DNA of 64,000 nucleotides. It comes from Scolanthus callimorphus (taxonomy: Eukaryota > Cnidaria > Anthozoa > Actiniaria > Edwardsiidae). The notes beneath the pieces were generated by a model. The model searched no databases. It was given only the letters and a program-made list of their open reading frames with translations, and had not been told where the DNA came from. Made by a program: the position numbers and the translations under genes. Of the stretch, positions 12,213 to 26,800 are shown piece after piece. Location: the NCBI GenBank assembly GCA_033964015.1, contig CM066919.1, positions 14,797,646 to 14,861,645 on the forward strand, given 5' to 3'. How positions within the stretch are numbered: position 1 is the stretch's first letter; the number at the start of each line of letters is the position of its first letter.

Positions 12213-12884
12213 TAACTTTTGTTCTTATAATTCAGTATCAAACGTTTACTTTGTCGCAATCACGTTCAAAAGAGCCGGTGTCAGCCACTCCTTTGTTCTT
12301 GTTTTCACTCCATATTAGAAGACAAAATTCGTGACAAAATATCTTAATAAACATCTACAAAAGTTAATCGAGAACATGCTCTATATTCTCTAAATCAGCC
12401 GATGGAAATGGATGGTCTCTCCAACTTGGTATGTTGCTATGCTGTCAAAATGGCGGCTGACACAAGCTCTTTAATACAGCGATTCGAGGTGGAAGGTTCT
12501 GATCATGCTACAATCGTATTTTGTACCAAGTTGTCGTTGTACACAAGAGAAGTGAACGTCCATGCCCCTTTCTGCCCAACCATCCTATCTTGGTCCTTAA
12601 TTTAACTCCCTTGTGCCATCCATTAGGAATAGGCTGTGTATAAATAGTCCATGTTAAATACGAGTATGACAATAAATGCTGCCACGTGACTTGAATTGGT
12701 GCTAAAAATTGGAGATCAATCCCCAAACGATTTCAAGAATGACTACTAGAATGACTACTAGAATATTAGCCAGGGTTCGCGCGCTCAGATCATTTCCAGC
12801 CTTGTCAGTCTATTTTCGATACATATGCTAAAAAACGAGTTTTAGAATGCTTACATTCTTGATTTTGTGAATGATGAAATTCGT

Positions 12885-12890
12885 TTTATT
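12885..12890 (-). promoter_or_regulatory. putative polyadenylation signal of GDPGP1
   Basis: AATAAA on the minus strand, about 75 nt past the TAA at 12964. Confidence 0.4.
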
Positions 12891-12963
12891 TTTCCAGGAG
12901 TACAATAAAAATCCAGTAGTTTCCAGGTTTTCCAGGAGACGTACGAACCCTGATTAATAGCCC

Positions 12964-13082
12964 TTAACTCAATGAGGAGTTGAGTGCTGCTTTCAAATGT
13001 CCATATTGGTTGCTGTCTAAAGTGACACTGCGCAGTTGATCAATAAAGTCCTGCTCTGTGACGTTATCGTAAAATTGTCGAG
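12964..13082 (-). CDS. GDPGP1: GDPGP1 exon 10 (stop codon)
   Basis: 119 nt, phase 1 in, after a long polypyrimidine tract ending CAG. It encodes RQFYDNVTEQDFIDQLRS and ends LNSSLS-TAA. The family C-terminus is similarly variable and helical. Confidence 0.8.
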
Positions 13083-16000
13083 CTGAAAAAAAAAAAACAG
13101 AAACAACATGATCTTTAATTATACGATTGTGGCGTCACATAACCATATAAGATCAAAATAGGGTGCAGATATCCAGCCGCATTAACAAAGAAAAGCCGTA
13201 TTACACTGAAGTAAACGGAAAATTTCCGCCCGTATGAGACGACAAACTATCTAATAAGATATATGTATTGACGATGAGTGTCCCGCGACCATGGCGTGCC
13301 TTAGGCCCATAGGCCTTAGACATCACATGATTGTGGTGCCGAATGCAATGAGGCATGTCAATAGGTGGTTGCCGATGAATTTACGCATGCCATTTATTGC
13401 ACCATGAGTACCTGATGCGAGTCCCTTAACAACTATAATTATCACTTTGACCCCAAAAACAAAAAAAAGCTTGTTGACCTTTAACAAATGCCGGTTGGTG
13501 TTAATTGGGTCAATACTGGTGCCTATCAATGCTCTCGACACAACAACATTCAAAAGAGGTGACATATCAGAAAGGCACGCACGCGATAACATAATATGTC
13601 CGCACAAACGTCGCGCCGTGCCAATGAAACATTCGTTCGACAATTGATGGACTGGCGGCGGCAAACGTCCAACCTGAGTCGAACTTTCCCTCCGGTACAG
13701 CAGGTGAGAAATTTGTTAAGAGCATGCGCTCTTCAAAGTGAGGACAGGCTTGTAAGCTTATGCTAGCGTGGAAACTTTTCATTCCTGGCAAATTTTCGTG
13801 CGGGCAGGTTAATTAGTTCTTTGTTTTATTGTAACTGCACGGATGATTTGTTGCGGTCAATACCGCCTAAAAAAAGAAGTTTTGCTGCATGATTGAACGT
13901 CCAGAAGTAAACTAAGCCCAATTTGATGTCGAGTGAAGGTATAGATGGCCCTCAAAATATACCAAGACAATTTTTTCAGCCGACGAAACTAGCAAAAATT
14001 AGTCGGTTTCAATCGAGAATGAACCTCAGAAAGTTTGGTTCTGGTGCAAAAGCTAGTTTCTCGAATATGTTCATAGTTTGTATTTTTACACGCAGCCACT
14101 GTCTGGACAAAGTAACAACAAATTCACGATTATCAGCCATACGTACCCTGATCGCCCTGAGGACTCGGGACATAGAAGCACATACCTTTAACGCGTAAAA
14201 ATATCCAGGGCGATCGTGGTTCTTAAGTTTGATACTCAGATCTTGAACTTGAATTCGTTCCTGTAGTTCACGGCAGATGTTGCGTGTAAAAATAAAAACT
14301 ATGAACATATAAAAGAAACTAGCTTTTGTACCAGAACCAAACTTTCTCAGGTTCATTCTTGCATTTAACCCGACCTATTTTTCGGCTGCAAAAATCATCT
14401 TGGTATATTTTGAGAGTTATTTATACCTTCACTCGACATGAAATCAAGCTTCGTCTTCTCCTGATGTTCTATCATGCGAAACGCCAATGTAATAAAACAA
14501 AGAAGTAGTAATACCCGGAGCATGAAAATTGCCAGGAATGCGACGTTTGCGCAAACTCGCAAGCCTGCCCTCTTGGCTGTGCCCGCATTCATTTGTCAGC
14601 ATCGACAAATTTCCACCTGCTCTCCGGTACTAATTAAATCACACGGAATGATCACTCACGTGTTAAACGTGTTACGCGCCATTTTCTGAATATGCTGTCG
14701 GGGGGAGGGGGGTTGACTTCGTTAAGATTTCGTTAATCTACTACAAAGCCCATTATGCTGATTATGTTCATAAGAATTGTAAAGTGCAAATTTGAAAGGA
14801 TTTGCGGTCATTCAGGGTCGAGATGTCAAGTGCAACAAAACTGTAGGCAGCCGAGAAGAATTTTAGTCTATCATTACTCCTCTCTAGTTACACAAGTGAT
14901 GTTTGACAATAAACTTGCACTCATCAAACGAGCCAGCACCAAAGGACGGCCCAGGTTAAAAAATAGACTGCAAACCGATCCCTTTAAAGTGCTATGGCAA
15001 CGACATAGATGTAGCAACCACATGACATGTATCACTTGAAGGAGATGCGTCCTACAAGCCAACAAGTCAAGACAGAAACCGTCTGTATTACATAAACATC
15101 AGTGAAATACAAAAGGTTTATTATATGGCAACGATAGTACGCGTGCTCTGATTGGCTGATTTCCGGTCTGATATTTTCCCATATCGGACCGTTACCATGA
15201 CAATTGGTCCGGGTCGCTTATCAGATTTGGGACTTTGTTTACAATTTCCACGACGCGAAATTTGACATTTTCCTTGATTATAAACAAAATAAAACAAAAA
15301 GCAGCTTTGCTGAAATATTTAAAAGATACTTCAAGAAACCCTGAAAGAGAGACAAAAGTATCGAGCATAAACACAATCAGAACTGAAAATCGAAAAACTG
15401 AAATCTGTTTGCTTACCGGTGGTTTAAAACTTGTGCATCTAGAAGATTTTCTGCAAATGTCAACTAAAGTCGATCGAAGAGCTTCGAAGAATTTTGGTTT
15501 AAATTAATTCACCTTAAGGTTACTGAGAACCTTCGCGGCACGTCCTCGGAAAAACAATCATACACGTCCTTAGTTTAACCAAAACATGTCAACCTATATA
15601 TCGTTGGAAAGCTTATAGAATGGACTAGCGGGCTATGGCAAAAAGAAATCTCTTTTTGATATCTGTAATTTTTTTTAAGCATTGATTGAATATTTTGGTG
15701 TGCCATTTTCACGAGCTAACGCTGTCGAACTACAGGACCTTGACTCCCAAGTAACATATTATTTTAATCCTTAAAGGTGTTTCTCAAAACCGTGTCTGCG
15801 TTTTTTTTATTTTGTCTAGTTCAAAAGTTATGAATTTTTAAAATTTTTAGAGCGTAAAAATTCAATAAAATTTGACCTTCAAAATTTAAAAGTTTGATAA
15901 CTTTTGAACAAAGCAAAATTTTAAAAATCGCAGACACGGTTTTTGAGAAACACCTTTAAGGATTAAAACAATGTGTTACTTGGGAGTCAAGGTCGAGCTG

Positions 16001-19000
16001 TTCGACAGGGTTATCTCTTGAAAATGTCACGGACGATTTTTTTATAAAACCTTTAAAAAAATTATATTTATGAAAAAAGTATTTCTTTTTGCCATAGCCC
16101 ACTAGTTCATTCCATAAGCTTTCCAACGATATATAGGTTGATATGTTTTCGTTAAAGTAAGGACGTGTATGATTGTTTTTTCGAGCACGTGCGCGAAGGT
16201 TCTCAGTAACCTTAATCTTGTTCCATTGTAAACCATAGAAATAAGTAAAATGCCATATAACTTTTATTAACCTCCTTGACTCGGTCTGTACAGAGAAATC
16301 TCAGCCCTTGGTGTTTTTGCACAAACCTCGCCTGCGGCTCGGTCTGTACAAAAGTCCGCGGGCTGAGACTTCTCTGTACAGACCTCGCAGTCGGTAAATA
16401 AGCCGTTAATTTCGCGCGAAAAAAAATCACACTGTGAACATAACACACATAGCTTTCTAGCTTTCATAATAATAATAACAAGAAAACAGCCCGTCACTTC
16501 GTGACGCTAGAAGACTCAACCTGAGTTCCCCCTTCCATAAACTGCTGATTTACATTACTAATGACCTCCCTTCAAGAAAGTTCCCCTGCCGCATGCCGAA
16601 ATAAATGAAGTGAGGCCCAGAGCATTTTTTGTATGTTTTGCACTGCTCTCCCTGATTTTGGTGAAGAAAATGACGCACGTGTGTCGTGTGAGTCAGTACG
16701 TCTCTCAAATCTGTCTAAGTCCGAAGAACCCGCTTGAAAATGCAAGCCTATTACACAGAAAAACCATTTGACTTCGGAATTGTTTGTATGTTTATTATGT
16801 CTCAGTAAGGGAAGGGAAGAAACAGGTAAAGTGAAATTGTTCTAAGAAATTTTTAGTTTGTCATAGGTTTTTTTAGATAATTTCATTCATGGCTTAGCGT
16901 GCGCTCTGTAGGCAGTGGCAGTGGTGTAAGTTTGTTCAAACTTGAATGAAAATTTTTCTCAGTTCAAATCTTTCGAATTAAAATTATCCCTGCACATAAT
17001 AGTAAGTAATCTGTAATAGAACCATTTAGTTTTGAATGTCTATGGTGCTTTCGGCTGAGGGAAATGAGTTATTTTTTTTAGTTTATGTGGGAGATTTCAA
17101 CATGGCCGCGATGGCGGCTTTGTCCCTCGCTGAAAAAATCGCTTGAATTAGAACTTAGCCGAAGGTGAATCTTTTCCAACAAAAACACGCCCACTTGAGC
17201 GACTTCCTTCTTCTCTTCGGGTGTGTGTCCTTCGTTTTGCGATACAGCGTAAGGATTTACACTTTGAGAATATTATTCATGGCTTTGCTTTGTGTAAATT
17301 TGTCACTCATTTCGCCTTAGCGCGTGAACAGGAAAGCAAGGCACTGGTGTACGTTTGTTCAAGCTGAATGAAATTTTTTCTCCACTTAAAGCTTTCGAAT
17401 AACAATTATCCCTGCACATGCCTGACAGTATCTGTGATAGAACCATTTAAGTCTGAATGACTATAGTTTCTGTGGGAGATTTCAAAATGGCGGCGATGGC
17501 AGCTTTGTCCCTCGCTTAAGAAATCGCTTGAATTAGAATTTAGCCCAGGGAGGGTGAATCTTTTCCAACCAAAACACGCTCACTGTCGAGATTTGCACCT
17601 TCTCTGCAGGTTTGTGAACTTCTTTTGGCGACACAGCTTCAGGCCTAAGCGGAGTGAGTGCGAACGATTTAGCCAATCAGAAACGTTTGCGCAGACAAAT
17701 AATAGTATAGATAATAATAAGTTTAATAACACTCCCCATAGGAGCTTTTGACACATTTTCATTTTCACACGTTTTGAGATTTGCGTTAAAAAATGTCGAT
17801 TTGGTATTTCACTGATGTTTATATAATAAACAGAACATTACATCTCCGCTTGGAATTTTATCTTCTTGTGTTAGAATTTATCTCCTTAAAACTTGAAGAT
17901 AAAATTCGTATCTCCGCGCGGCCATGTAATATCCTCTATGTACATTGCAAGACAAATCAAGTCCTGCGTGTATAACATCATAAAAAAGATGGCTGTCAAA
18001 ACCTTTTTCAACCAAGACCATAAGCTTGATAATTTCTCGCCATAGTAGCGCGGACCTGCGGGCTACTCTTCTTGTCAACGTTCCAATAAACACGCACAAA
18101 ATCTGATTATTTGTTTCACGCGCGCGCAGAGACTTTTATGTCCTTTAAGCCCTGGCCAAACGCTGGTCATCACAATGTGAAAGGGACTGGTTTGCAGTCT
18201 ATTTTACGATAAGTGTATCGGTGTACATACTTCTGATTGGTAGATGGCCACCCATCTCACACACCGCGATGTTGAACCCTGCCTCGTCTTTGGCGCCTGA
18301 AATCAGTTAGTTACTGGATCAGTCATTCTCGGCGATTTAGACGCTATTTTGGCGCAAAAACATCACGGCGGCAAATACCGCTGTGGACCTCGCTAGAAAA
18401 AAAGATCTATTCCGGGGACGTGTTGCTCTTTGTTTGGTAATAGGCCATGTTCGAGGTACGCTTCAATGCCTACACACAATAACCTCAAGTTGAGGCTCTC
18501 TTCTAAAATTACTGTAAATGTATTAGAACTTGGAGAGGACTTCGATTTCAAGCTTTTGTCTCGTGAGCATTGGAGCGTAATTCGAACCTGGCCAGTCAGA
18601 CAGACAGACAGTAAATTTAATAGCACTCTTTTTACAAAAAAATATAATTTTTACAATCTTTCAGAAAATAGAAGGAGAGAGAGCACAAGCCACTTGGAGG
18701 TACAGTAAAAATCCGCATAAAAGAAAAAGGGGTTTAAGAACACTCAGGCTGTAATTTGGTCAAAAAGGTACCTTATACATAAGAACACATGCAGCCTGAA
18801 AAATGAAAATTGTTCTTGTATAAAACAATTGCTGCCAGTTAGACTCGAGTACAGTAACCCACTGTGTAGTAGAGTACCGAGGAGAACAATATAATGTGTT
18901 AGACCATGCACACACAGTTCTACAGCAGGAATTCCAGGGTACATTTAGCAATTGTTTCAATTAGACTTGTCTAATTGTTGTTACTAAAATGACTACAGTA

Positions 19001-21376
19001 TTTGATGTTAAGAAACAAACTTAAGAACACCTTAAGAACAATTTCAGGCTGATTTTGCAGAAGACACCCAATATTCAAGAACAAAATCAGCCTGATTCCC
19101 CAAAACACCTGTTCTTTTATGCGGGTTTTTACTGTAGTTGAAATAACTAATCAAGCCAGGTGGCTAAAGCTCAGCGGAAGCAATACAATTTATTCTACAT
19201 CGTTTTAGGAAAATACACCAATATAACAAGAAACACACACACACAAAAAAAAAAGCAAAAGACGAGATGAAGAAAATTTTCAATTGCTTTGTCCAAAAAA
19301 AAAGAAGAAATAGCAGGTTCAGCTCTCTTTATACTTGCTTAGAATTAATTGGACTAGTAGACTTTTAAATTGTTTAAGTTAATTGGAAAATGGAAATGGA
19401 AATGGAAAATCTGCCCACAAAATCAGTCGAAAGCCGACACCGCGGCAAAACGCAGTTCACATGCGCTAAAGATTCACTGGCCTGTGAAATGAAGACAATT
19501 GAAAAAATCTACATGACAACAGCGAACGATCATAATTTTCGCCTCGGGTGCAAGTCTTTAAAGTGTGAGGTGCAAACGTTCAGAGAAAGATATGATCATA
19601 TTCCAGCTGCTCTGTAATTTTTGGCCTTAAGTTTTGTGTCTGGAGCTTAAGTTTTCCAAATTTCCAAGACAGCACGAAACAATTTATAAAATAAAAAACG
19701 ATATAAAAATACAAATAATGTGTCTTTTGTTTTCATTTCACAGGAAGTGAATCTTTAGCGCATGGCAAATGCGTTTTGCCGCGGTGTTTCGAAAGCCGTG
19801 TTACCGAGATATCCCGTGCGTTTGGACTCCACGGGGAGTCCGAAGTGCGGAATTTAATTAGTCTTTTTGGCTACCTTATTGGTACTAATTTTCACGTCGC
19901 TTTAATATCGCGAAATTTAATAGCCTCCTATATTTCTTGTTTTTCAATTTAATGAAGAATTCACGGCTACAATGTAAATATGTATTATACAATTGCAAAA
20001 ACGCTATAGTTTGGTTTTGTTATGAGTTGATGATTTTCAGCAATAAGAAGTGTAAAATAATAATACAAATCTCGAAATAAAATAATTTGTTTTTCATTTT
20101 CGCGAAAATTAATTTCCTTAGAAAATAATTTGCACCCAAATCGCGAAAATAAAGACCCGCGAAATATGCCAACCTTTTTTCGCGAAATTAAGTGCCCGCG
20201 AAAATTAGTAACAATAAGGTACCATAGGGGCAACTCTCTAAAAAATAAGTCAGACTGCATTGTATCTTATGTCTCTACATCTCATGTCACGCCATCCGGA
20301 TCGGGTAGAACGGTCATGACATGGGTTTTTCTGTTTTTTTCTTCTTCTTCTTCACTCTGCTTACCACAGTTAAAGTTTACAATTTTAATATTTCATACCT
20401 AGCAAAGTTCCTCCTCTACTGCATTCCTGGGAAGATTTTATATTCAACTTTAACCACCATCCTTTGCGAGGCGGGATACATTTTTCTTAATAAGGGACGG
20501 ACCATTTGATATTTGATGGCGGGAGTGGCTAATTATTTTTGGCTCGTTACTTTTTTCGCGTCCAGTTTTGCTGCTCGAATTTTTTTCCCTAGAAGGTGAC
20601 TGTGCTCGATTTTTTTTTCCTGATATTTCTTTTTTGGTTTGAGATATCAACCCAAAAGTTGGTATGCTAATATAGCATCCGAATCATTTTGGGGTTTTGG
20701 TCACCGGGTTTTTGGACTTCACTACTAAGATGTTCGGATTCAGGATTCTATTTCTTATCTAAGTGCTATTTGGTGTATCAGTACAGAGCCTTGTGTTTGG
20801 AATTTGTTAAAAATCTGCACTAGTCAGTAGATGTCTAATAATGCTTTGTAAACTTTCATTTTGCTCCTAACTATTCAAGATGCCTCAAGCACAGGCGGGT
20901 TCACGAATTTACGAACGAGTGTTGACGAACTGAGTAGTTTGCTTATATATGTTTCTCGTTGCGCGCGAAGCGCGCCGCGATTTTGAAAATCAGACTACAA
21001 GGTGAATGGAATTCTTATTTCTGGGAGACGAAAATCGCGCTGAAGAAATGGAGTCACTGAAGAAACATCATAGATATCTTCCAAAATTAATCATTGGATG
21101 TTTTAGTTTCTAAATACTACACCACAGCATCCGCTTTTATGCGCGCAAAGTCGGTAAAGTTATTTATTGTCGTACATGGCGAGCGCGCAGCGCGAGCCGA
21201 CCAAAAAACACTCTGTTTCTAAAAGCGTCAGGTTTCCTAAAAAATAGTAATCAGGAGAGAGTTTTAGAGTGAGAGCTTGCTCGATTTTTTTCATCACCAG
21301 CTTTGCTTGCGCGTTATTTTTTTCTAGGTCAGAGGCTTGCTCGATGTTTTTTTTAGGAATCAGCCCCCCCCCCCCC

Positions 21377-21408
<32 letters not shown>

Positions 21409-23768
21409 ATCAAGTATGAAATGGTCCGTCCCTAACAGTAAATGTTCTTTAAAGTAATACTCGACACAAACTGTTTTAATCGTGCCATTTTATGACGTTT
21501 TTACCAGACATTTTTAACTTAAAATGTTTTTCCATCCAAGTTCTTGCGATATTTCAAAAAAAAATTACAGCATTAGCCATTCAAAACAAAAACACAAGCT
21601 CGCAAAGCAAGGCGGTTAGCGGCGGGCCTGTAATAGTATTCGACAAATAGATCACGCCCAATCTACACCCTGTTTTGTAAAACACACTTCTGCAGTTAAT
21701 TCTAACTCGAAGTCGTACGATAACCTGTAGAAGTGGTGATGAGCAAAGTGCTAATTTTACTCACCGAATGTGGGCTGACGAGGCCACAGGTATACCCTTA
21801 TCACCGACTGGTCGCCATCATCTGTAGCTACCAGGCTCACACGGTTCCCACGTACAACAGACAGGTTATGGGCTACCTCGTTCTGTACGAAGTAAGTAGT
21901 AGCTTTGTGGACTTTTCTGTTGAAAGAAAGCATCCGTTAGAAATGCCCTTATTCTATTAACAATCTGGTTTATTCAGAGCTGAATTCGGTTGCAAAGCTT
22001 CACGAATCACCGTGAACACTTTTGTGTGTTATTCGGTAATTCGTTTGAACGGACGCGCAACCTAATAGATAACCAACATATTTTCCCCACGCAAGAGAAA
22101 AGAGACGGGGTAAGCAACAAGAGTAGATCCAAATTTCAGAAGGGAGGGGTGAAAATATCAGACCAAAAATTGCAAATTCCTTCAGCAAATACAGAAAATG
22201 TCTGGGAGAATCTCCCGGAAAGGGGGCCCGCGCCCCTGGGCAACAACATTGTCCCGCGAGGCAGACGAGGCTCTACCATTGAGCTACAGGCAGCGGACCG
22301 CGAGATCTTGTGATGACCAATGAGATACGCGGCTTGAACCGAAAAGCGACCAGAACTCGCAAATGTTTTCTACACAGGTAGGTGGCGTCGCAATTTTACC
22401 AGTTACTAACGCGTTTTGTCTGTGATTGCATGTGGATTTCATGCTAAATGTTGCAATTTTACCAAACAAAACCAAGAACAGCTTCAGCCTATTTTTGTCC
22501 CTTCACTGACTTCTTCCTAAATTCTGGCCTTATACTGTTCCAATATACTTTTTCGTTACATTCTTGTTCCATCGCCTTGCTTTGCTTTTGGCATTTGCCT
22601 TTATACTGCTTTTTGCTTCTTTGTTTGTTACTGTGTTTGTTATGTGAGTGATTGCTACACAATAAATGAAATTTTGTATGAGTAGTGTCTAACACGAAAA
22701 ATTCATTGTTAATTTAGGCACTAGCCATCTCCTTTAACTTTATATTTACAAAATTATTCCCAAATAAAGAACTGTAACTATAAAAACAAAACGAAAACAC
22801 ACCTGTAAAAAACGAGATGCGAATAAAGATTATTATTATTAATTCTAATGGGAAGTGATCTAATTCAGAAATGGAGAGCATCGCCGAAGAACTTGAAAAA
22901 ATACGAAAACTAGTGCTGAAATTGTCTCACATCACGCGGCAAAAAAATGGACTAAGACTTCTCTAATCTTGACGATTACGTGACACTCATCTATTACGCA
23001 GCGTGAGCTTAGGTATTATTTACATTTTTCATTAATCAGTCACGTCACAGCACGGTTCGCAGTTTAACGTAAACATGGCATCGGACCAAGTACGAGTGTT
23101 AGTGAAGGGAGCAGAACCGCGTGTGGATCCTGTAGTACCACCAAGATCACCCGAGATTGACGGCATCCACCACATGCCTTTCGTTACCTCAGAATACCTC
23201 CGATGTATCACCGACGTGCAAGTCAAAACAGGGGACTTGTTTGTGGCCAGCTTCCCTAAATCAGGTATACAAAAAACTGTATGACAATGTCAGCAACTCA
23301 ATAGCTATTGCACTGTTTATTCTCAACTAACAGAGCAACAGAGCGCTCTGTAGAAACGAGCGACGACATTTTTACCGACAACGGGTCGAACCAGAAACAT
23401 CTATGTGAGTTCAGGCCTGATGTGAGGCTTTGGGATTTGATCGTTGAAGCGCAGAATACAATGCAATTGTTTGCAATAATAGTGACCACCAAACAATGGC
23501 CCTCAGCCCTCGACGCCCAAAGACCAATTACCAAAGCAACCATTTTTGAAATAGGTGTATACAGAAACATATAACTTAGTTGAAACATGTAGCGGCGAAC
23601 CAAGCTGTGTATTATTCGAGATGAATTTATGACCATATTTGGTCAATAATGAACTCTCGACTCCTAACCAAAGTAGGTTTTCTCTTCATAATATTTCATT
23701 TTTCGCTCATATAAAGTAGAGCAACAGTGGTAAGTGTGATATACTAACATTTAACATCTTGAAGACAT

Positions 23769-23802
<34 letters not shown>

Positions 23803-26800
23803 AAATAATCCTGTTTTTGTCCAGGGGGGACATGGGTGAGCGAGATCCTCTGGCAGATTTATAATGGCGGCAAGGTGGACAAGCAGCCCATGATAGAAAG
23901 GACGCCTTTCCTGACTTTCTTTCCTCTGATCAAGAGACAGCATGCTCAACTAGAGAACACCACCTTTGAACAATTCTACAGCACCGTCCCCTCCCCCAGG
24001 ATATTCCGAACACACCTGCATTATCAACAGGTCCCCAAGGGACAGGGACCCCATCCAAAGTACGTCTACGTAGCACGCAACCCTAAAGATAGCGCCGTCT
24101 CACTCTATCATCATATGAAGGCATACAAGTGGTTTAACTACGACGGGGAATGGCATGAGTTTCTCAAGGCCTACATGGCTGGTAAAGGTTTGTATTTAAC
24201 AACTAGAAACCGCCGTCAGTATATATAATAGGAAAACGTGGTTTTGGCAAAGTATCAAGGCGCATTGTGGATTTTTTTAGAGTCGAGCTTTATTCGCATG
24301 TGAATTAGAGCCGCCACTCCGTGGGTGAGCGGCAAATGATCCGTGAAGTCACAATCGACAAACCACGCAACCGAAAGGAGTCTGGGGCCGGGATAGTTTC
24401 AATCCTCGGGTCCCAAGACGACGAGAGGTCCATATGAACTTGACATATGAGTTCGTGCCAAACAATAGTTAGGTGCACGCAAAACTAGCTTTTTTTATGG
24501 TGGCGAACACCTTGCTATTAACTGACTACTATCTGGTCGTCGTTTTTCCGTCAGTGCTGTTTGGCTCGTGGTTTGAGCACGTGTTTGGCTGGTGGGAGCA
24601 CCATGAGGACTCCAACATCATGTTCGTCAAATACGAGGATATCAAAAAGGTGCTGATACGTTCTTATTGCCACTGCACCGTACTTGTCATATTATTACTT
24701 ACTGGTAAATTTACCATTCATACACCGCAGTTCTTACCATTCATTGTCCACTTATTTACTGGGCCCAAAGGGTATGTGTTGTGGCCTCGAGACCGCCCGA
24801 TGTTTCTCGAGGCGATGCCGAGGGGCCACAAAACATACTGCTCATCCCGAGGTTCCAGTAAATAAGTGCATCATTATCATACCATGTGTCAAATCCCGCA
24901 AATTAATAATTAGTGATTATCGGCAATTAGTATAATTAGTGATTATAAGAATTTCCGCGCGCTGATTGGTCGAGAGGTTCGTTTTCTCTCGCTATAATCA
25001 CCTACAGGTTATTATAACATTGAAAGGATTGGCAGTGGGCGCGCGAGTTTTGTTATGATCGTGAAAACGTACAACAAAAACAACTTTTTGTCTAAAAGCC
25101 TTATGAATCACTTGAGCAATTATACTAAAACAATTAGTCGCCTCAGGCGCCGTGATTATCGGCGAATAGTCACCTCGACTTCGTCTCGGCGACTATTTGC
25201 CGATAATCACGGAGCCTTCGGCGACTAATTGTTAAACAGTCACCGAGACAAAGCCTAAGACGAGTTAACAGAGGAGTATTTTGCTTATGCCATGCGCAAC
25301 AACCGCTGCCGTCCATGTTTACATTGCAGACTCAACTCAGGGAAAAGCACTGTTGAGTATCGCGAATTTGTAATCAAATAGCGCGCTATTTCTATTTCTC
25401 GTTTGTTTTGCTTCTTTTATTCTGAAAGCGGGAGGGATAAAATAAAAGGTTTATTCAGCTGCCTGTGTAGTGCAAATAAACGTGTTTGATTTGAGGATCT
25501 GTGGACCTTCATCTGCGACTGTTAAAACTGATTCAGACTGAAATCCAGACTGCAAGAACCGGAAAAAAGACGATGTTTAGCAATAGTAACGATTTCATTT
25601 TTTATCCTATCAGTTTACCCTGATATTTCGGGGCCTTCCAGTGGGGTTAGATCCCGGTTAGATCAAGTGGAAACATATCATAGCTTTGGGTAAGGGGGGG
25701 AGGACACCTCTTCCCAGCATGCTTTGCGGCAGATTTTGCTCGTTCGACGGTTGGTCGTCATTCTTTAATGGACGCCGTAGTGGTGAGAGCTCTGCAAGCC
25801 GACGAATTTCAAAGCTCTTTTACTATCTACGTCCATTGCATTGATTCTAACGTGAAACTGAAGCTGAATGCAGCAAATATTGAATGTTTAGATGTTAAGT
25901 CTTTGTTGGGGCACATTTGTTTTCCAAACGAACTCGAAATTCGTCGTATTGTTCTGTTCGCCGAACGACAACAACTCCTGTCGCAGTTGGAAAACCAGCC
26001 TTCTCCTGCTGTAATAGAGGTTACTGAGAGCTGTAGAGTTCAGGTAAGTCTCATTTGAGGTTTTTCTTGATGGTTTTATTTTGGGATTTTGCGGAAATTA
26101 CCCGAGTCTTCCCTACATTCTATTTGATTCGCGTAAATGTGAGACCTGGCACGATATTTATTTGTCATAAATAAGCTTTTGACTCATAGCCTAAATTTTC
26201 TTGATTTTAGCGTGGTCCATTGTTACATTAAGGCTATATTTCCTCGAAACCTACCGGCTAGGTCCGCCAAAAAATCTGTTATAGATTTCACTGCTTGTAG
26301 AAGCAAAAATTCGCCCCTGGTTTATCAATGCAATGTCACAAATTTTGCAGCTTCTTGTGCCAGTTTACTCGCACTGTTGTGGGTTTTAGAAGTCAGGATA
26401 TTGAACACAAGTAAAAGAGTGCTGTTTATCGATGAATCTAACTTTTATTTGTGTTTAGATTGTAGTGAAAAGTTCAATACACTTTCTCCTCGCTGTAGTT
26501 ATTGTCATCACATCATTTGTTCTTGATCAATTCCTTCCTCTCATTCATTTCCTAATTCTCAATTATTGTCTTATGATGTAGATTGAAGATGATGATGAAG
26601 ACTGGTTTGAGAGAGTTCTTATATACAATTGGAAGGTTACAAACTTATCATTGTCTGCAAGTGCCATGAAACCTGCCCTTCACCCTAACAGAAGAAATGA
26701 TTTTCCCACCATGCCATTTCTGGACCTTCGCAAGACCACATGTAACTGTAGTAATTTTCCACGAACAGGACCAGTGCTGTTACCTGATAATGAAGATGGA

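Noticed and set aside
14009..14356. 115-residue minus-strand ORF
   Set aside because: Its ends are mirror copies within the foldback at 13680-14640, so it is produced by the inversion.
22225..22310. Functional tRNA gene on minus strand
   Set aside because: A box only; no acceptor stem pairing and no B box, so a SINE trace.
26179..26526. 115-residue ORF with C..C and C..C spacing (possible zinc ribbon) in the HIRAN gene intron
   Set aside because: Flanking exon phases (0/0) do not allow it and no compatible splice site joins its frame. The exon 1 to exon 2 join works without it.
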